From the NCBI RefSeq assembly GCF_907164915.1, contig NC_061862.1:30758628-30822627 (forward strand): a stretch of DNA of 64,000 nt, written 5' to 3'. The notes under the pieces were generated by a model. It made no database searches, had not been told where the DNA came from, and worked only from the letters and a program-made list of their open reading frames with translations. The stretch is from Impatiens glandulifera (taxonomy: Eukaryota; Streptophyta; Magnoliopsida; Ericales; Balsaminaceae). Below, one piece after another: positions 35,430 to 48,915 of this stretch (positions are counted from its first letter, which is position 1; the number at the start of each line of letters is the position of its first letter). Made by a program: the position numbers and the translations under genes.

Positions 35430-36890
35430 GCATCTTTCAAGGGATCTTGAAGGCACATGCTAGGAATAATGCCATTAACTCAATTTCGGTGTTGGGTGTT
35501 GCCCATGATTGTGAGCTATGATTTCAAATAGTATTGTAAAATTCTATAAAGATTTATTCAGGAACCACATAGGGTTCGACCGAATTTGGATCGTGTAAAA
35601 TTTATTAGTATGTGTTGAGCAAAATGACAGCGGTAATGGGTCGTGGGAGTGTCAAGGCCTCGAAAAGCGATGATTTACTTTACCCTTCTTAAAAATTGTG
35701 GTTTTTCAAAAACATAATATCATGGAAGCGATCGAGCATTTTGATAAATTCTCATCATTTGACAAGAGTTGGAACTCTTCATTAATTTATCCGATTCGCA
35801 AAGCGCCTAGAACTATTGATGTGAAAATTTTTAGACATATTAGTTTTGTTTCATCTTTCTACAAGATTGTGTAACATATATTCTTCGAGCCTACCTCTTT
35901 ATGGGCTACTATGATTAGATGCAAGTATGAGCGAGATTGGTTTGGTTGGATCACCAAACCTATTAACCGGGATGTGAGATGCAGTATTTGGAGTGGCATC
36001 TCGTTAATGTGGAAGTTTTTTCGTGGAAAATTAAGATTTTTAGTTGACGATGGCTCTTCGATTAGTTTTGGGGATAACGTATGTTGTAGTATTAGAAGTC
36101 TTTCCTCATCATACCTAACCCTTGCCTCGATTGTTATATGTAGATATTCTATAGTCAAAGACATGTTTGACGTGAGTTCTAATATTTTTGCAATGAGAAT
36201 CAAATATAGTAAAAGACTTAAATGTTGAAGAATTAGCTTCACATGATAGATTGTTGAACTTGGTGGGGCGTAAAGAGATGAATCCTTATTTGTGTGATAT
36301 TTTACGTTGGCAAGATATTGATAAATTTAAGGTTAGTCATTATTACTCTTTATTACGGAAAATGCTCCTTACAATCTCATATGGGAGAAGTTGTGGGACT
36401 CTAAGTTCTCATCCAAGATCTTGTTCTTTGGATGGAATGTCATGAATGAAGAAATTTTAACGGATGATAAATGCATGAAAAAATGGTGTATTATGGCAAG
36501 TTGTTGTAGGATGTGTCATAAATAAGTGTAGTTGGTGTCTCACTTGCTCTTACATTTCGATGGAGTGATTGCGATTTAGAATTTATTATAGAACATGATT
36601 AGTATATAGTGGTTATACCAGAATCAATCGTTAGTTATTGAGAAGTTTGGATAGAGACGATGAGTTCGGTTGGTCCGAGTCGTTGGGCCCCTATCCCATT
36701 TATCTTTTGGTGAACCATTTGACTTGAAAGAAACCGTAGAATGTTTAGTGATCGTTATCGACTGATGCGTTTAATTCATAATTCTATTATTATGATAATT
36801 GGGGATGTTTCATTGGGTAAATCAGTTGAGGAAGTTGAGAAACTCATTGATTTTTTTGAATATCTTTTTGTTTGATCATTGGTGTACTAT
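35430..36890 (+). pseudogene. LINE ORF2 remnant with central deletion
   Basis: Coding pieces in shifting frames match plant L1-type ORF2. NNAINSISVLGV and FYKDLF at 35465-35575 correspond to the linker before reverse transcriptase, and IMEAIEHFDKF and RHISFVSSFYKIV at 35715-35875 to the start of RT. There is then a jump to the C-terminal part (MIRCKYERDWFGWITKPI from 35911), the zinc-binding-in-RT region (36290-36530), and a tail piece near 36720-36860 (LERNRRMFSDRYR). The RT palm with its YxDD site is absent between about 35875 and 35880. It is dead. Ends and target duplication are not clear. Confidence 0.82.
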
Positions 36891-37537
36891 TTTGTCTTGT
36901 GTTTTTTTTAATGTTTTTTTTTTAATTTTTGTAATGTTTTTGTCATATAGCTTAAACAACTATTGTTTATATCATTTTAAATGAACCATTTAAGAAAATT
37001 ATGTTAAAGATATTAAAATAATAATAATTTCAAACAAATTTCTTATTAAATAAAACATAAAAATAAGTTGGTATATTTGTAAATTTCTACGTTAATCATA
37101 ATATTAATAAAAATATTACGAATTTGGTTTAGTTATTTGAATAAAACATATATTTGGTCTTACTACATGAGTTGTATTAAATCAAAAGACCATGCACTTA
37201 ATTCTAAAATCGACAAATCATATATATACATATATATATTTTTTCTATTTAAACTAAGTCAATATAACGGTTCAAATCGATTCCAAGTTCAATGTTTATC
37301 CCTAAAACGCTTATGGGGATTTTGTTTGGTAATATTTCGTCAAACTTAAGTTTCGTTTGACATTCTTCCTAAAAAGATAGGAGGAATCAACTATTCTATA
37401 TTATGTGCCCTTCCTTATATCACTTGATAAAAAAAATATATAAATAATTAGAAAAAAGTAAATATATGAAATTAAATAATTATAAAATATATTTTCTATC
37501 AAGTAAAACAGTAAGGTGCACACAGTAAGGTGCACAT
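36891..37537. other. AT-rich DNA, no gene recognised
   Basis: Low-complexity sequence between the LINE remnant and the repeat pair that follows; the short open frame at 37137-37349 has no recognisable domain. Confidence 0.4.
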
Positions 37538-38045
37538 GATGTGGAACAGCTGATCCCTCTTCTAAAAAGGGAATTGAATCCTTTACTCCACATATCCCAG
37601 CTCCCTCTTAAGGAGAGGAGATAACAAAACAATCATTTTAAGAAAATTATACTTTTACCACTTACCGTGAGAGGGAAGATGGGAAACGGATTTGGGTTTT
37701 TTTAAAAATTTAGAGGGAGAAAAAAATAATGATTAGTGATAATTTTGAGAAGATAATGATTATTTTTGACAAAAAGACTTAAAAGGTATTAGTATATATA
37801 AATAAAATAATAAATAATAATTTAAAATAAAGAGTATTTTGGTATTTTAGTTAATGAAATAAGTGATGTAATTGTTGAGAAGTGATTAATTAGAAAATTG
37901 ATTTAGGTTGAGTTTTTAAAAAAACCCAAAGAGAACAAGCCCAAGCCCATGGGAACAACTGATCACTCCCCTAAAAAGGGATTGAATCATCTACTTTTAT
38001 ATATCTTAGCTCCCTCATAGTGAGAAAAGGGACAAAAGGAGGAGA
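37538..38045. repeat. Diverged direct repeat pair around a MITE-like insert
   Basis: About 95 bp at 37538-37630 (GGAACAGCTGATCCCTC ... CTAAAAAGG ... AGCTCCCTC) recur at 37948-38045. Between them, about 37679-37943, lies a stretch with inverted ends (GGATTTGGGTTTTTTTAAAA and its inverse near 37920) that looks like a Tourist-type MITE. A short GAGTGA minisatellite follows at 38167-38196. Confidence 0.6.
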
Positions 38046-38196
38046 CAACCCTAAGTGTTTAAAAAGAACATTTGGGATTGTCTGCTCCTAATTTTTCTTT
38101 GTTCCCTTATAAGGAGGGGTAAAACAATAAAAAAAATAATTAAAATGATTATTGTACGCGTGTATATGAGAGTGAGAGTGAGAGTGAGAGTGAGAG

Positions 38197-40162
38197 AAGA
38201 ATGGAAAAAAGGAAAAGTTAGAGTAGATGATTTTATGATAAAATCAAAATTTATACTTTTAGATTATTATATATTTAAATTTATTAGGTCATTTGAGTAA
38301 AATAATCATAGAATTGTATGTTTTAAATAATTAAAATGTTATATAAAATATTAAAATGAAAATAATTTGATATTTAGTTAATAATTAACTTGAAGTATAG
38401 AGTAATGAATTAAACTGGATTGGTTTGGATTATTTAAATAAATTAATTAAATCAAATATCATTTTATTTATTTATTATATCATTTAATTTATTAATTAAA
38501 ATAATTTATATTTTAAAGCTATCATTTTATCAATTATATATTAATAATTTTTAAAATTTTTTACCAAAAAAATGTAAACATTGTAAAAAAAAAAAAAATC
38601 AATTGTTGTTCAACAGATATTTGTATCGTTCTGATATGGGGTTATTTTTTAATGCAAGACCTTCTTCTTATTCAGGTTTTTCAAATAATCCAATAAAATT
38701 AATTATCACATCATTTCATTTCTCATCCATCAAATCAATCAATTCATTTATAAAAATACTAAACTATCTCTATTTTAAATTATTATAATTTATTTTATTT
38801 ATATAAATGAATACCTTTAGGTCTTTTTACTAAAAAAAAAAAACATAATTATTTTCTCAAAATTATACTCATAATCATTATTTTCTCCTCTAGGTTATTT
38901 AAATAACCTGAAACGAACAAATCATCGTGGATTATTTTTTTTTATTAATTTTATTTAAATTATAAATCAAAACATTAAATTACACTTATTTTAAAATTAA
39001 TAAAAAAAATATATTTGAATCAAGTAACCCTATCATATATATATATATATATAACTTAATACTTAGACTACTGTTCTAAAATTTGTGGATAGAATCGGTC
39101 TTCATAATAAACTAAGGACTTCATTAATATGTTCGTTTATGTGTGATGTTTGTTTTAAAAAGTGAGTCTTGTTTTATTATAATCATTACAATCATTTAAA
39201 AAAACAATTTGTAATGAATATAAAAAAATATGACTGAAATAGATAAATAAAATTTAGATGAAAATGTATTAAAAAAGTGATCATGCTAAAAAAAATTAAT
39301 TAATTAATTAAATGATAAAATTTTACACAATTTTTTTTTATTTGTGTCTTTTATTGTAAGATTAGGTTATTTTATTTAGTATAAAAAACTAATGAAATAT
39401 CAAAATTTAGATGTCTTTGCAAAAACATTTATTAAGACTTGAGACAGATATATAATTTGTATTTTTTTTTTTGCATCTTGTATAGTTTGTAAGAGAAAGT
39501 GCGTTGAAAAAAAAACTAAGAAAAGTTTTGAACGTTAATTATATCATTGTCACTAATACCATACAAAATCTAATTTATCTTATAATTCTTTAATAATAAT
39601 AATAATAACAGATTTTGCAATTAATTATTAAATAAGGAGGATATCGACTCAATTGAATAAGATAATTGGATATAGCAACTCCAACCAGCTCGTTGCTGAT
39701 GAAACATTTGTGTCAGCTTAATTTAATAATATAAAAATATAAATTAATATGTCTTAATATAAAAATAAAAGACATTTAGCAACGCAAATAATTATATTAC
39801 TGACGCTAAATTAAGTGTCGGTAAGATTTTTTCCTTACTACTCGTATTATTGCACCAATAAATGTCTATTTTGTTGTAAGTCGTAGAAGAGAGTAATTAT
39901 ATATCTCAATCCTTTAATATACATGCGAAATTTTGAACCCGATCAAGCAAATCATATGTTAACTAACTTTACCTTTTAATATATTTAAAAAAAATTGGAC
40001 CAAACCAAAACAAAATTAAATTACCTCAACTTTTTCACTAAACCCTACACACAAAACATTTTCGTTGTAGGTAGGTCTAGGTATTAACGATGATAAATAA
40101 ACTTTAGTCATTAAATTTATAGTATTAATCACGATAAATAAAATGGTTGGTGTTACCTGAAA
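38197..40162. other. AT-rich DNA, no gene recognised
   Basis: Poly-A/T tracts and short palindromic GGTTATTTAAATAACC-type strings (near 38895) that look like MITE leftovers. A small stretch at 39665-39860 is less AT-rich (AGTGTCGGTAAG) but cannot be assigned. Confidence 0.4.
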
Positions 40163-40165
40163 TAA

Positions 40166-40949
40166 GGCCTTGTTTGATGTATGAGTTATTTAGATAAATG
40201 TTGAATTTTTTCCAAATAACTCTTGTTTGATGAAATTGATAAAAAACTAAGTTTTTTTAATTTTATTCCTATTATACTCTTCCCTCTATCTCATCTCTCT
40301 TCCCTTTTCTCTCCCTCTCTCCCTCTATATATAATAAAATAATATTATATTAAATAAAATTTAAATATAATAAAATAAATATTAAAAAACTATATATATA
40401 TATATATATTAATATTAACTTTAATTAATATATAAATATTTTTTTATAAATACTTATAAATAAGCACTATTATAATTCAAATATTACATAAAATAATATA
40501 ATAGATTATAATTTTATTTATATTTTGTATTGATTTTTATTTAATATAATTAATATAATTTTTTACATAAAATTAATGTTATAAATATTTTTATTTAAAT
40601 ATATGTCACTTTATTTTCTAATATAATTATTTATTTAAACTATTTAAATTATATTAGATAATATAGAATGTTGTAATTTTATTTATATTTTAAATTTATT
40701 TATATTTAATATAATTTTTTAAAATTAAATAATTTATTAATTTAATTTTTATGAAAATAAATTTTATAATGTAATAAAATAATATATATATATATATATT
40801 ATTTTTTATAAATATAAAATAAAATATTTAATTAAAGGTAATTTAAGTATTTTAATTAATAAAAGTGTTGATTTAATTGATGATGAGATTGTTGGGTTTT
40901 AGGATAAAACCTGTGTTTTATCTCAAAAACCCAAAGATCAAACGAGGCC
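40166..40949. mobile_element. Tourist-type MITE, 784 bp
   Basis: Ends GGCCTTGTTTGATGTA and, reversed, GGCCTCGTTTGATCTT are flanked by TAA on both sides (40163-40165 and 40950-40952), fitting PIF/Harbinger. The interior is AT-rich with no coding capacity. A deleted relative lies about 650 bp downstream. Confidence 0.78.
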
Positions 40950-41587
40950 TAAGAAGTTATAATTTTTAAACGTGCAAGTTATTAATCCTGATAAATAAAT
41001 TCCGTCCTTATATATATATAATTTTTTTTTTTGTCTTTTTATAAAGATAAATATGTTGAGATTTAACTATGGTAACTAAATATGATTTAGTATTAACAAT
41101 AGTAAAAATAATTATTTTGTATTAAATATTTAACCTTTAAGAAACTATAAGTAATTATCATTATTAATGGTCTCCTTAAAAGAAGTTTTTTTTATTAGCC
41201 AAGGATTTTTTTTCAGTGGTTAAATGTTATTTTTTTTCCAAAAGGAAATAATATTGAAAACGTTGTCATCAAAATCCAAGCCTATTTAAGTATTTAAGAT
41301 TCTTTGTTAAGAAATTTTGATTTATATGATTTAAATAACTTAATTTAATTCAACATAATTTTATTATTTAATTTATTAATGAAAATATTAAAATATTATA
41401 TATTTTTGTATTTAATTTTTTTTAATAATTATATATTAATACAATTTTAATATTTTTAGCAAAACATTTGAATATATTAAAAATCAACATAAATTATTAT
41501 TTTTTAAATAATCAAAGTGATTTAAATAAAATTAAATAAACAATGCCATAATTTACCAATGAAAATACCACCCATTAGTAGTGTCTT

Positions 41588-41868
41588 GGCCTTGTTTGTG
41601 TATTTATTTTTATTTAATATAATTAGTATAATTTTTTTACATAAAATTAATGTTATAAATATTTTTATTTAAATATATGTCACTTTATTTTCTAATATAA
41701 TTATTTATTTAAACTATTAAAATTTAAATGGTATATTAGATAATATAGAATGTTATAATTTTATTTATATTTTAAACTTATTTATATTTAATATAATTTT
41801 TTAAAATTAAATAATTTATTAATTTAATTTATATGAAAATAAAATTTATAATGTAATAAAATAATATA

Positions 41869-41904
<36 letters not shown>

Positions 41905-42070
41905 TTTATAAATATAAAATAAAATATTTAAATAAGGGTAATTTAAGTATTTTAATTAATAAAAGTGTTGATTTGATTAATAATGAGATTGTTGGATTTT
42001 GGGATAAAATCTGCATTTTGGGATAAAACTTAAATTTTATCCCAAAAGCCAAAAAAATCAAACGAAACCC
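41588..42070. mobile_element. Deleted copy of the 40166-40949 MITE
   Basis: From about 41608 the sequence follows the interior of the upstream MITE (TTATTTAATATAATTAGTAT, then TATGTCACTTTATTTTCTAA) to the end CAAACGAAACCC. The left end keeps GGCCTTGTTTG but the first third of the element is missing. Flanking trinucleotides do not match, so this is a worn copy. Confidence 0.7.
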
Positions 42071-42581
42071 AAGTTTGGGTCCTTGATTAATTTATTGCAC
42101 TTTTACTAATTTCTTTATCAATCAATTTATTAATAAATTATTAAAATATTATTCATTTATTTTTCACAAATAATTAAACCTTTCAAAATTATAAAATAAA
42201 TTTATTTAAATAAGTTCGAATTAACCCATTAACATTGTTAACAAATAATTAGGATTTGAAGATTTGTAAATAAACGTAAGCGAAAGAGATCTTGAATAAA
42301 TAAAATTTGGTCAATTAAATAAAAATAATGAAAACAAATAAAATAAAATTAATTAGATAAGTTGTTTGAGAAAGAGGGAGAGACAAGTACCGCTAAATGG
42401 CAATGGGACGATTTGACAAGACAAATGAGTGGGAGAAAAATGATGTAGACCCAATGATCTGACTTTTCCTTGTCAGCTTCATTCATCATCATTGCTCATC
42501 CATCATTTCTAACCCCATCACATCTCAAATTATATTTTTCTTTTTTATCTTCTTTTATATTATTATTTAAATAATTCATTC

Positions 42582-42584
<3 letters not shown>

Positions 42585-42635
<51 letters not shown>
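42585..42635. repeat. (AT)n microsatellite
   Basis: About 25 AT repeats in AT-rich DNA between the MITE copy and the hAT element that follows; the rest of 42075-42880 shows nothing I recognise. Confidence 0.9.
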
Positions 42636-42639
<4 letters not shown>

Positions 42640-42888
42640 ATCATTAAAGTTTGAATTATTTTAATATATAATCTATATAAAAATCAATATTATTTTTTAA
42701 TTAATCATATTATTAAATATTAATCAAATTATTGTAATATTTTTTATTTTATTTATATATATATTAATATTTTTAAGTCTTTTTAATTATAAAAATAATT
42801 ATAAAACTTTCAAAATTATCGACAATTACTTTTTTTTCTCTATTGTTTTTTCAAATAACCAAAATCCAAAGAAGCTCTTAGATTATAG

Positions 42889-44150
42889 TAGGGTTGTAAA
42901 TGAGCCGAGTCACTCGTGAGCCGCTCGGTCAAAGTTTAATTCGAGTTCGGTCAAAATCGAGCTCAAGCCAGCTCGTTTAAGATTCGAGCCGAATTCGAGC
43001 TTAGGTAAGACTCGTTTCATAGCTCGTCGAGCTTTTTCGAGCCTAATGATATAATTTTTGTTATTATATTTTACTTTTTAATCAAAATTTGAAACATACC
43101 CATAAGACTATTTATGGGAGATTTATTACTTATGGGCCTTCTCAAAATTCAATTATCCACATAATCTTAATTTTTATCTTGTTTTTCAAAATCCAAATCC
43201 TCCTATGACTCTTTTAATAATTTGATTGTCCTTAGTCATCTCCCGATAAAATTTGTCTACAACAATTGTAGATCGAATATTGGTTCTTCTTAAATTTTGA
43301 TAAAAGAATTAGCTAGGAAAAAAATAAACTATAAAAATTTAAATTTTGGAATAGATTGACTTTATATTAACAAAATATCTAACACTACCCGACAATATTG
43401 TTTTTTTTTTTGTTAATCATTATAAAAAATTTTATATTTATTTAATATAACATAAAATATACATAGATGTGAGAATTTTTTTACCGATATTATAGATATA
43501 TCAAAAATATCGTACAACAATATATCGAGAATATCAATTTTTTGGTAAACTGAAAAAACGTAAGCTATGATACTGATATCGAAATTATTGATACTGTAAA
43601 AGTAAGAAATTTTCAATATTTTGGTATATCAATATATATCAAAATAATATTTAAATATATATTATATAATACTTATAAGAAAATAAATAAATTTTATATT
43701 AATTTAATTACATAAATATAATTTTTTAAAATCAAATCAAAATATAATTATACTGTAAAATAATTTAATATATATAATATAAATATATTATATTTTATGA
43801 GATATAAAATTATTTTTATTTTACTACAAATTGTTTTATTTTTCAAAATAAACTTAATAAAGTCTAATATGTTTTCAAGTTAATCTCAAATACAATACAC
43901 GACTTGAAAGTATTATTCTTGATAAGACTCTCTACTTTCATTATAATTTTTTTAATATAAGAAATTAATATATAAATATATTTAAATTATAGTCTTTCAA
44001 GCCGAACTTGAGCTTATGATTATATGATCGAATCGAGTTTAAGCTTAATATTGAAATATCGATCGAGCTCGAACCGAGCCAATAAAAAACGAGTGAGCTG
44101 AACTCGAGCTAGGGCTAATTCAAGCTTGACTCGGCTCGTTCACACCCCTA
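42889..44150. mobile_element. Non-autonomous hAT element, GAGCTCGAG family, 1262 bp
   Basis: Left end TAGGGTTGTAAATGAGCCGA and reversed right end TAGGGGTGTGAACGAGCCGA form the terminal repeat. Flanking octamers GATTATAG and AATTATAA agree at six of eight positions, so the duplication has drifted. Subterminal GAGCTCGAG-like motifs lie at 42900-43040 and 43995-44140. No transposase is present; it resembles the element at 3217-6877 in ends only. Confidence 0.82.
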
Positions 44151-44158
44151 AATTATAA

Positions 44159-46358
44159 GCGTATTCTAATAATATGTTATAATAATTTTACATAATAAAT
44201 TAATTAAAAATAATTATAATTAAAAATAGTTTACGTTTAAATCGTAATTTTTTTCTTTTCATCAATTCTGTAACGTTTAAAATTATAATCTAAACGCTTT
44301 TTTTACTATCTCAACGTCACTTTTTTAATTATTTATTTATTAATTATCTCTTATATTTTTGTTCGGTTTGAGTTATTTAAATAACTAAAATCTAAAAAAT
44401 ATATTTTCATTCCACCTTCTTTAGCACATCACTCAATTCATTAAATAAAATATTAGAATAATATATATATATATATAATTATTATTTTTTATTTTATCTT
44501 TATATATTAATATCTTGTACATTTTTTTTATTAAAAATGTTATATATCTCCTCAAAATTATCATTAATATTTTAAAATAAATGAGATTATAATTTTAACT
44601 CAAATATGAATAACCCTTTTATTCAGCTTATAGTCAATTGATTGGCTTTAACTTATTGAGTTTAATCTGATATATGTTTAATTGTATTCAGCTATATGTT
44701 TAATTGTATTCAGCTTATTTCAATAAGCTAATTCTGGATAAATTTAATTCATTGTGATTGGGCGATTCTATTATAAGTTGGTAAAGTGATTTTGCGTAAT
44801 AAATTCAAAAAAATATTATAATCAAACATATTTTGCGTTTCAACATAATTTTTTTCTACCTCTCTTCTCAACATTTAAACTTATAATCTCAACAATTTTC
44901 ACTCTCAGAACTTTTAAATATTTTGTATTTATTATTTCTAATCTACAACATCTATTTGTAATCATTTTATTCAATATCTCATTTATTTTATTTTTTTTAA
45001 TCATTTTATTAATTATTTCTCATATATTTAATTTATTTTTAATTATTTTATTTATTATCTTTCATTTATTCCATCTCTTTCTAATTATTTTATTTATTAT
45101 TATTTTTTATGCATTAATATAAAATTATTATAATAATAAAATAATAACAATAAAGCATAAATATATATATATATATACATATTTTTCATATCATATTTAT
45201 ATTAAATATTTTTAAAATAAAAAATTTATAAAAATTAATATATTTATATCATTTATTTTAAAATATATTATTTTTTAATTTAAATAATTTATTAAATATT
45301 TAGCTTAATATTGACGTTAGCTTATTCGCAATTAATTTAATTTTAAATATTAATAAATTACTTAAATTAAAAATAAATTACTTTAAAATAAATAATATGA
45401 ATATATTAGTTTCTATAAATTATTATATTATATTATTTATTTTTTTCTTAAAATATTTTTTATTGTCAAATTTGTATATATATTTTTTATTTTATTTTTG
45501 TTAATATTTGGTATTAAAAAGTTATAATCAATCTTATAATTAATTATTAAACAATAATTTAATATCATATATATATTTTTAAATAACACATATAAATAAA
45601 GTAAAAATATAAATATTTTAAATTTGTGTCTTTAGATAAAAAAAAATTGTTGGTTAAAAATTAGAATTGTATTATTATAATAATTAAAGAAAATTATATA
45701 AATAAGAAAACAAATAATAAAAAGTGAAAAAAGGAGAAAGAATGAATATATTTTTAAAAAAATGTTAAATTTATGATCTTAAATGTGAGATTATAGTTAT
45801 AAAAGTAGGTAGTGAGAAAATTGAACTTAAACCTAATAATGTGTTTAGTTATAATTTGTTGCGTTAATTTATTATTTAAAATTAATAGGGTAACTTATTA
45901 CACAAACACCTGTGTAAGCACTAAAAATATACATTTTAATTTATAATATTAAAATAATTATTTTAAATTATTTATAAATAAATAAGATCAAATTAGTTAA
46001 TTTCATTGTCAAAAATCTATTTACAACAATTAATTCGAATTAATTAATGTGGTAATTAATCATATTAATTAAGCGTTAAGGCCAAAATAAAAAATATGGG
46101 ATAAATGTTATACCCATAATGCCTCTAAATAATTTAGAAAAATGATAGAACAAAATAAAATAATTTTGATAAATTTTTGTATCCATTTTATTTAAAAAAA
46201 TTATTTATTTATATCTTAAAAATAAAAAAAATTGATAAAATATTTACCACATTTATTATAATATTTATGTATTTAAAAAGATCAAAATTAAAGCCCAAAG
46301 GGTGAAAGTAAAATCAATTTTAAACCAACACTTAAGATTTTAAAATAAAGAAAACAAA
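44159..46358. other. Very AT-rich DNA, no gene recognised
   Basis: Contains a small direct duplication at about 44675-44720 (ATATGTTTAATTGTATTCAGC twice, nearly adjacent), palindromic MITE-like strings (near 44370) and long A/T tracts. Nothing codes. Confidence 0.4.
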
Positions 46359-48723
46359 TGAATTCACTACAGAAGGATTCGTTGCCATCGGATCAGCGCT
46401 GGATTTTCATACAACACCCAGGTCGTAGCCGGTTGTAAATAAAGAGACACGCGCACGGGTTACAGCGGATCAGGAGACGGATCGTTAGCCAGGATGCTAA
46501 TGGAACGCCATCGACTGACGGACCACTAACGGATCGCCAACGTAACGCCAAAAACAGAGGAAAGAACGTCGTTTTTAGCTTTGATCTTCATCTTCATCGC
46601 GACACCGCAAGGATAAACATGAAGCAACCGTGTTGATTTTAAGTTTTTGGAACTCAACCATTGGTCCAAAAAATGAGCTGATTCAAAGCTCGGAAGGATC
46701 ATTCCACTTTGGTGATCATTCTCCCCTACAAAATAGGGATGAATCACCATAGTCCGTTGACTGCCAGCCAAGAACAGTCAAAAGGCATTTATGGCTTTTG
46801 GCCGATTCAGGCCACAAGACTTTCCCACCCGACCTAGGATGAGTATAAATAGCCTCATCAACTCATTCCGAAGGCTACCTACCAACACAGAAGCCTTAAA
46901 TAAAAAAATAGAAAACTACCATTAAAGCTTCAAAATTTAGAAATTTCTTTTTAAGGCCTTCAAGCTTGGATATGTGCATCTAGAAAGCTTGGATCAAAGA
47001 GTGTTCTACAATCCTTGGTAAAGTTCCAATCAACCACTAATTCATATTTACATTTTGAATTTGAAATTTTTATATTTCAAATAACATAAGCTTGTATGCT
47101 TACTATTTATGGTGCTTTATGGTTGAGAATTCATCCTTGATAATTTATGAACTATCTGGATAAGATAGAACCGATCAATGGATCTAAATAACAAAATCCC
47201 AAATTTGAATTTTAAAAACAATGTTTTTCTGTTTTTGGATTAATTCGATCGAATTACAATACAAAAAGTTTACCAACATGATTGTAATGATGTTGGGCAA
47301 CTATTTAGATCATGTTCAATCAATCCCGATCACGTTTGATCATCAAATTTTCCAAAACAAAACGAAATTTTTTATTTCTTGAATTGGTCAAAACGAATAG
47401 TCAGTGTTCTTGTTTTGGCACTAATTAAGTATAAGTGATATAATGAAACTATTAGATAGCTATTATCACTTCAAAATAGCTTTAAAATCAAAAACTCGAT
47501 TTTTGATCATAAACTATTTTGAACATATTGATCATTATCCAGGTCAATTCATACCTTGAGATGATGATCAACATGTTCCTAGGAGCTTTATGAAGCTACT
47601 CATGCTCTTGAATTAAAGAATCAGAGCTAAAAAAATTAATTTTAAAAATTGAATCCTAGTGTTCTTGTAGACCGATGCTTGTTAGTCTAGGACTAAAAAA
47701 TCCGACCGAGGATCCTCGGAATGGACTGAGACTAATGACCGATAAAAATAACCTAGGACCGAGACCTAGAACCGATGTTCTTGAGGTAGGACCGAGGAAT
47801 CCAACTAAAGATTCTCACCTAGAACAATAAAATTTGGACATAGGACTGAGAGGTCTGACCTTGGACCGAGACTCATATGAATCAAGACCGAGAAATCCAA
47901 ACTTGGGGCTAAGACTCCCAAGACCTAGGACCGAAGGTCTAACCATAGGATTGAGAATCCCAAACCCAGGACCGAGATTCCCGAGACCAAGGACCGATGA
48001 ACTTAGCCTAGAGCTAACCCCGGACCGAGAAACCTAGCCCTAGGCTAGTCTAGGACCGATAGGTTTTACACCTAGACCAACAAGATTAGTTAAGGACCGA
48101 GAGTCCTTAGCACCTCGACCGAGAGACTCCGGTACTCAGACCGAGAGCTCTCGAGCCCAGACCAAGGGTCTCTAGACCCCAACTAATAAAATTAGACCCA
48201 AGCACTAGGACTCCGATCTTAAGGCCTATTTGGTTCCACTTTTCAAAATCCAAAATTATTTTAGTATTTTTGGGTCTCTAAATCATTTTCTAAAAATTCC
48301 AAAAAATTAGAAAATGCATTTTAAATATTTTTGGGATATTTCCACAAAATATTTTAACAAAGGATTGTTTGATGTTTATTTCTAAACCCTAATGCATTTA
48401 AAAATAACTAATATTCTTCAGGTATTTACACCCTTGTTATCATCCGCAACAAGTACCAACATTTAAATATTAATATTTCAATACCTTAAATAATATTAAA
48501 CCTAGAAGCATGACTAAGATCAGAAGAATATTTGGTTAAAACTCAAACGTTATACAACCGATTTTCAAAAGCCAACTTTATAAGTAGAGATCATTTTTAA
48601 ACGGGTACCGAGGATAAAGTGCGAAAGCCTTTTTCCGAGTATCACCAAACTTCAAACAAAACGAAACTCTAGTGCAAAATACGTTTGTACATATACACCT
48701 TTTTATTGATTTTTCTAAAATCA
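46359..48723 (+). mobile_element. Probable long LTR of a Tat/Ogre-type Ty3-gypsy retrotransposon
   Basis: Composition jumps to clearly GC-richer than the flanks near 46370. A TATA box (GTATAAATA) lies at about 46841, followed by a plausible transcript start. The segment ends TCTAAAATCA at 48723, directly followed by ATTGGCGACTATGTC. The TTGGCGACT string matches the primer-binding site complementary to tRNA-Arg that is typical of Tat/Ogre elements with multi-kilobase LTRs. No gag or pol follows (48740-49650 is plain AT-rich), so it is a truncated element or separated LTR. The left boundary is estimated. The minus-strand 81-codon frame at 46526-46771 inside it has no recognised domain. Confidence 0.6.
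47660..48190 (+). repeat. Degenerate minisatellite of the ACCGAGA type within the LTR
   Basis: About 18 imperfect units of roughly 25-32 bp, each centred on TAGGACCGAGA or AGACCGAGAG. The open frame at 47834-48037 (repeating PRPRT and LGLR) is a by-product of this repeat. Confidence 0.75.
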
Positions 48724-48915
48724 ATTGGCGACTATGTCTTCAAATAAATAATATTTTATTAAATTAATTATGTTTAATTAATTTAAATCAGATTTCATAA
48801 AAAATCAAATCGTTATTTGGTTATAGAAAATCCCTATATTATTAAAATTTGAATAAAATTAATTTTAAAAGCTGTTAAATACTATCAAAAAATTTTAAAT
48901 AATTTTTTAATTTAA

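Noticed and set aside
47834..48037. 67-codon frame with PRPRT repeats
   Set aside because: By-product of the ACCGAGA minisatellite; no start context or domain.
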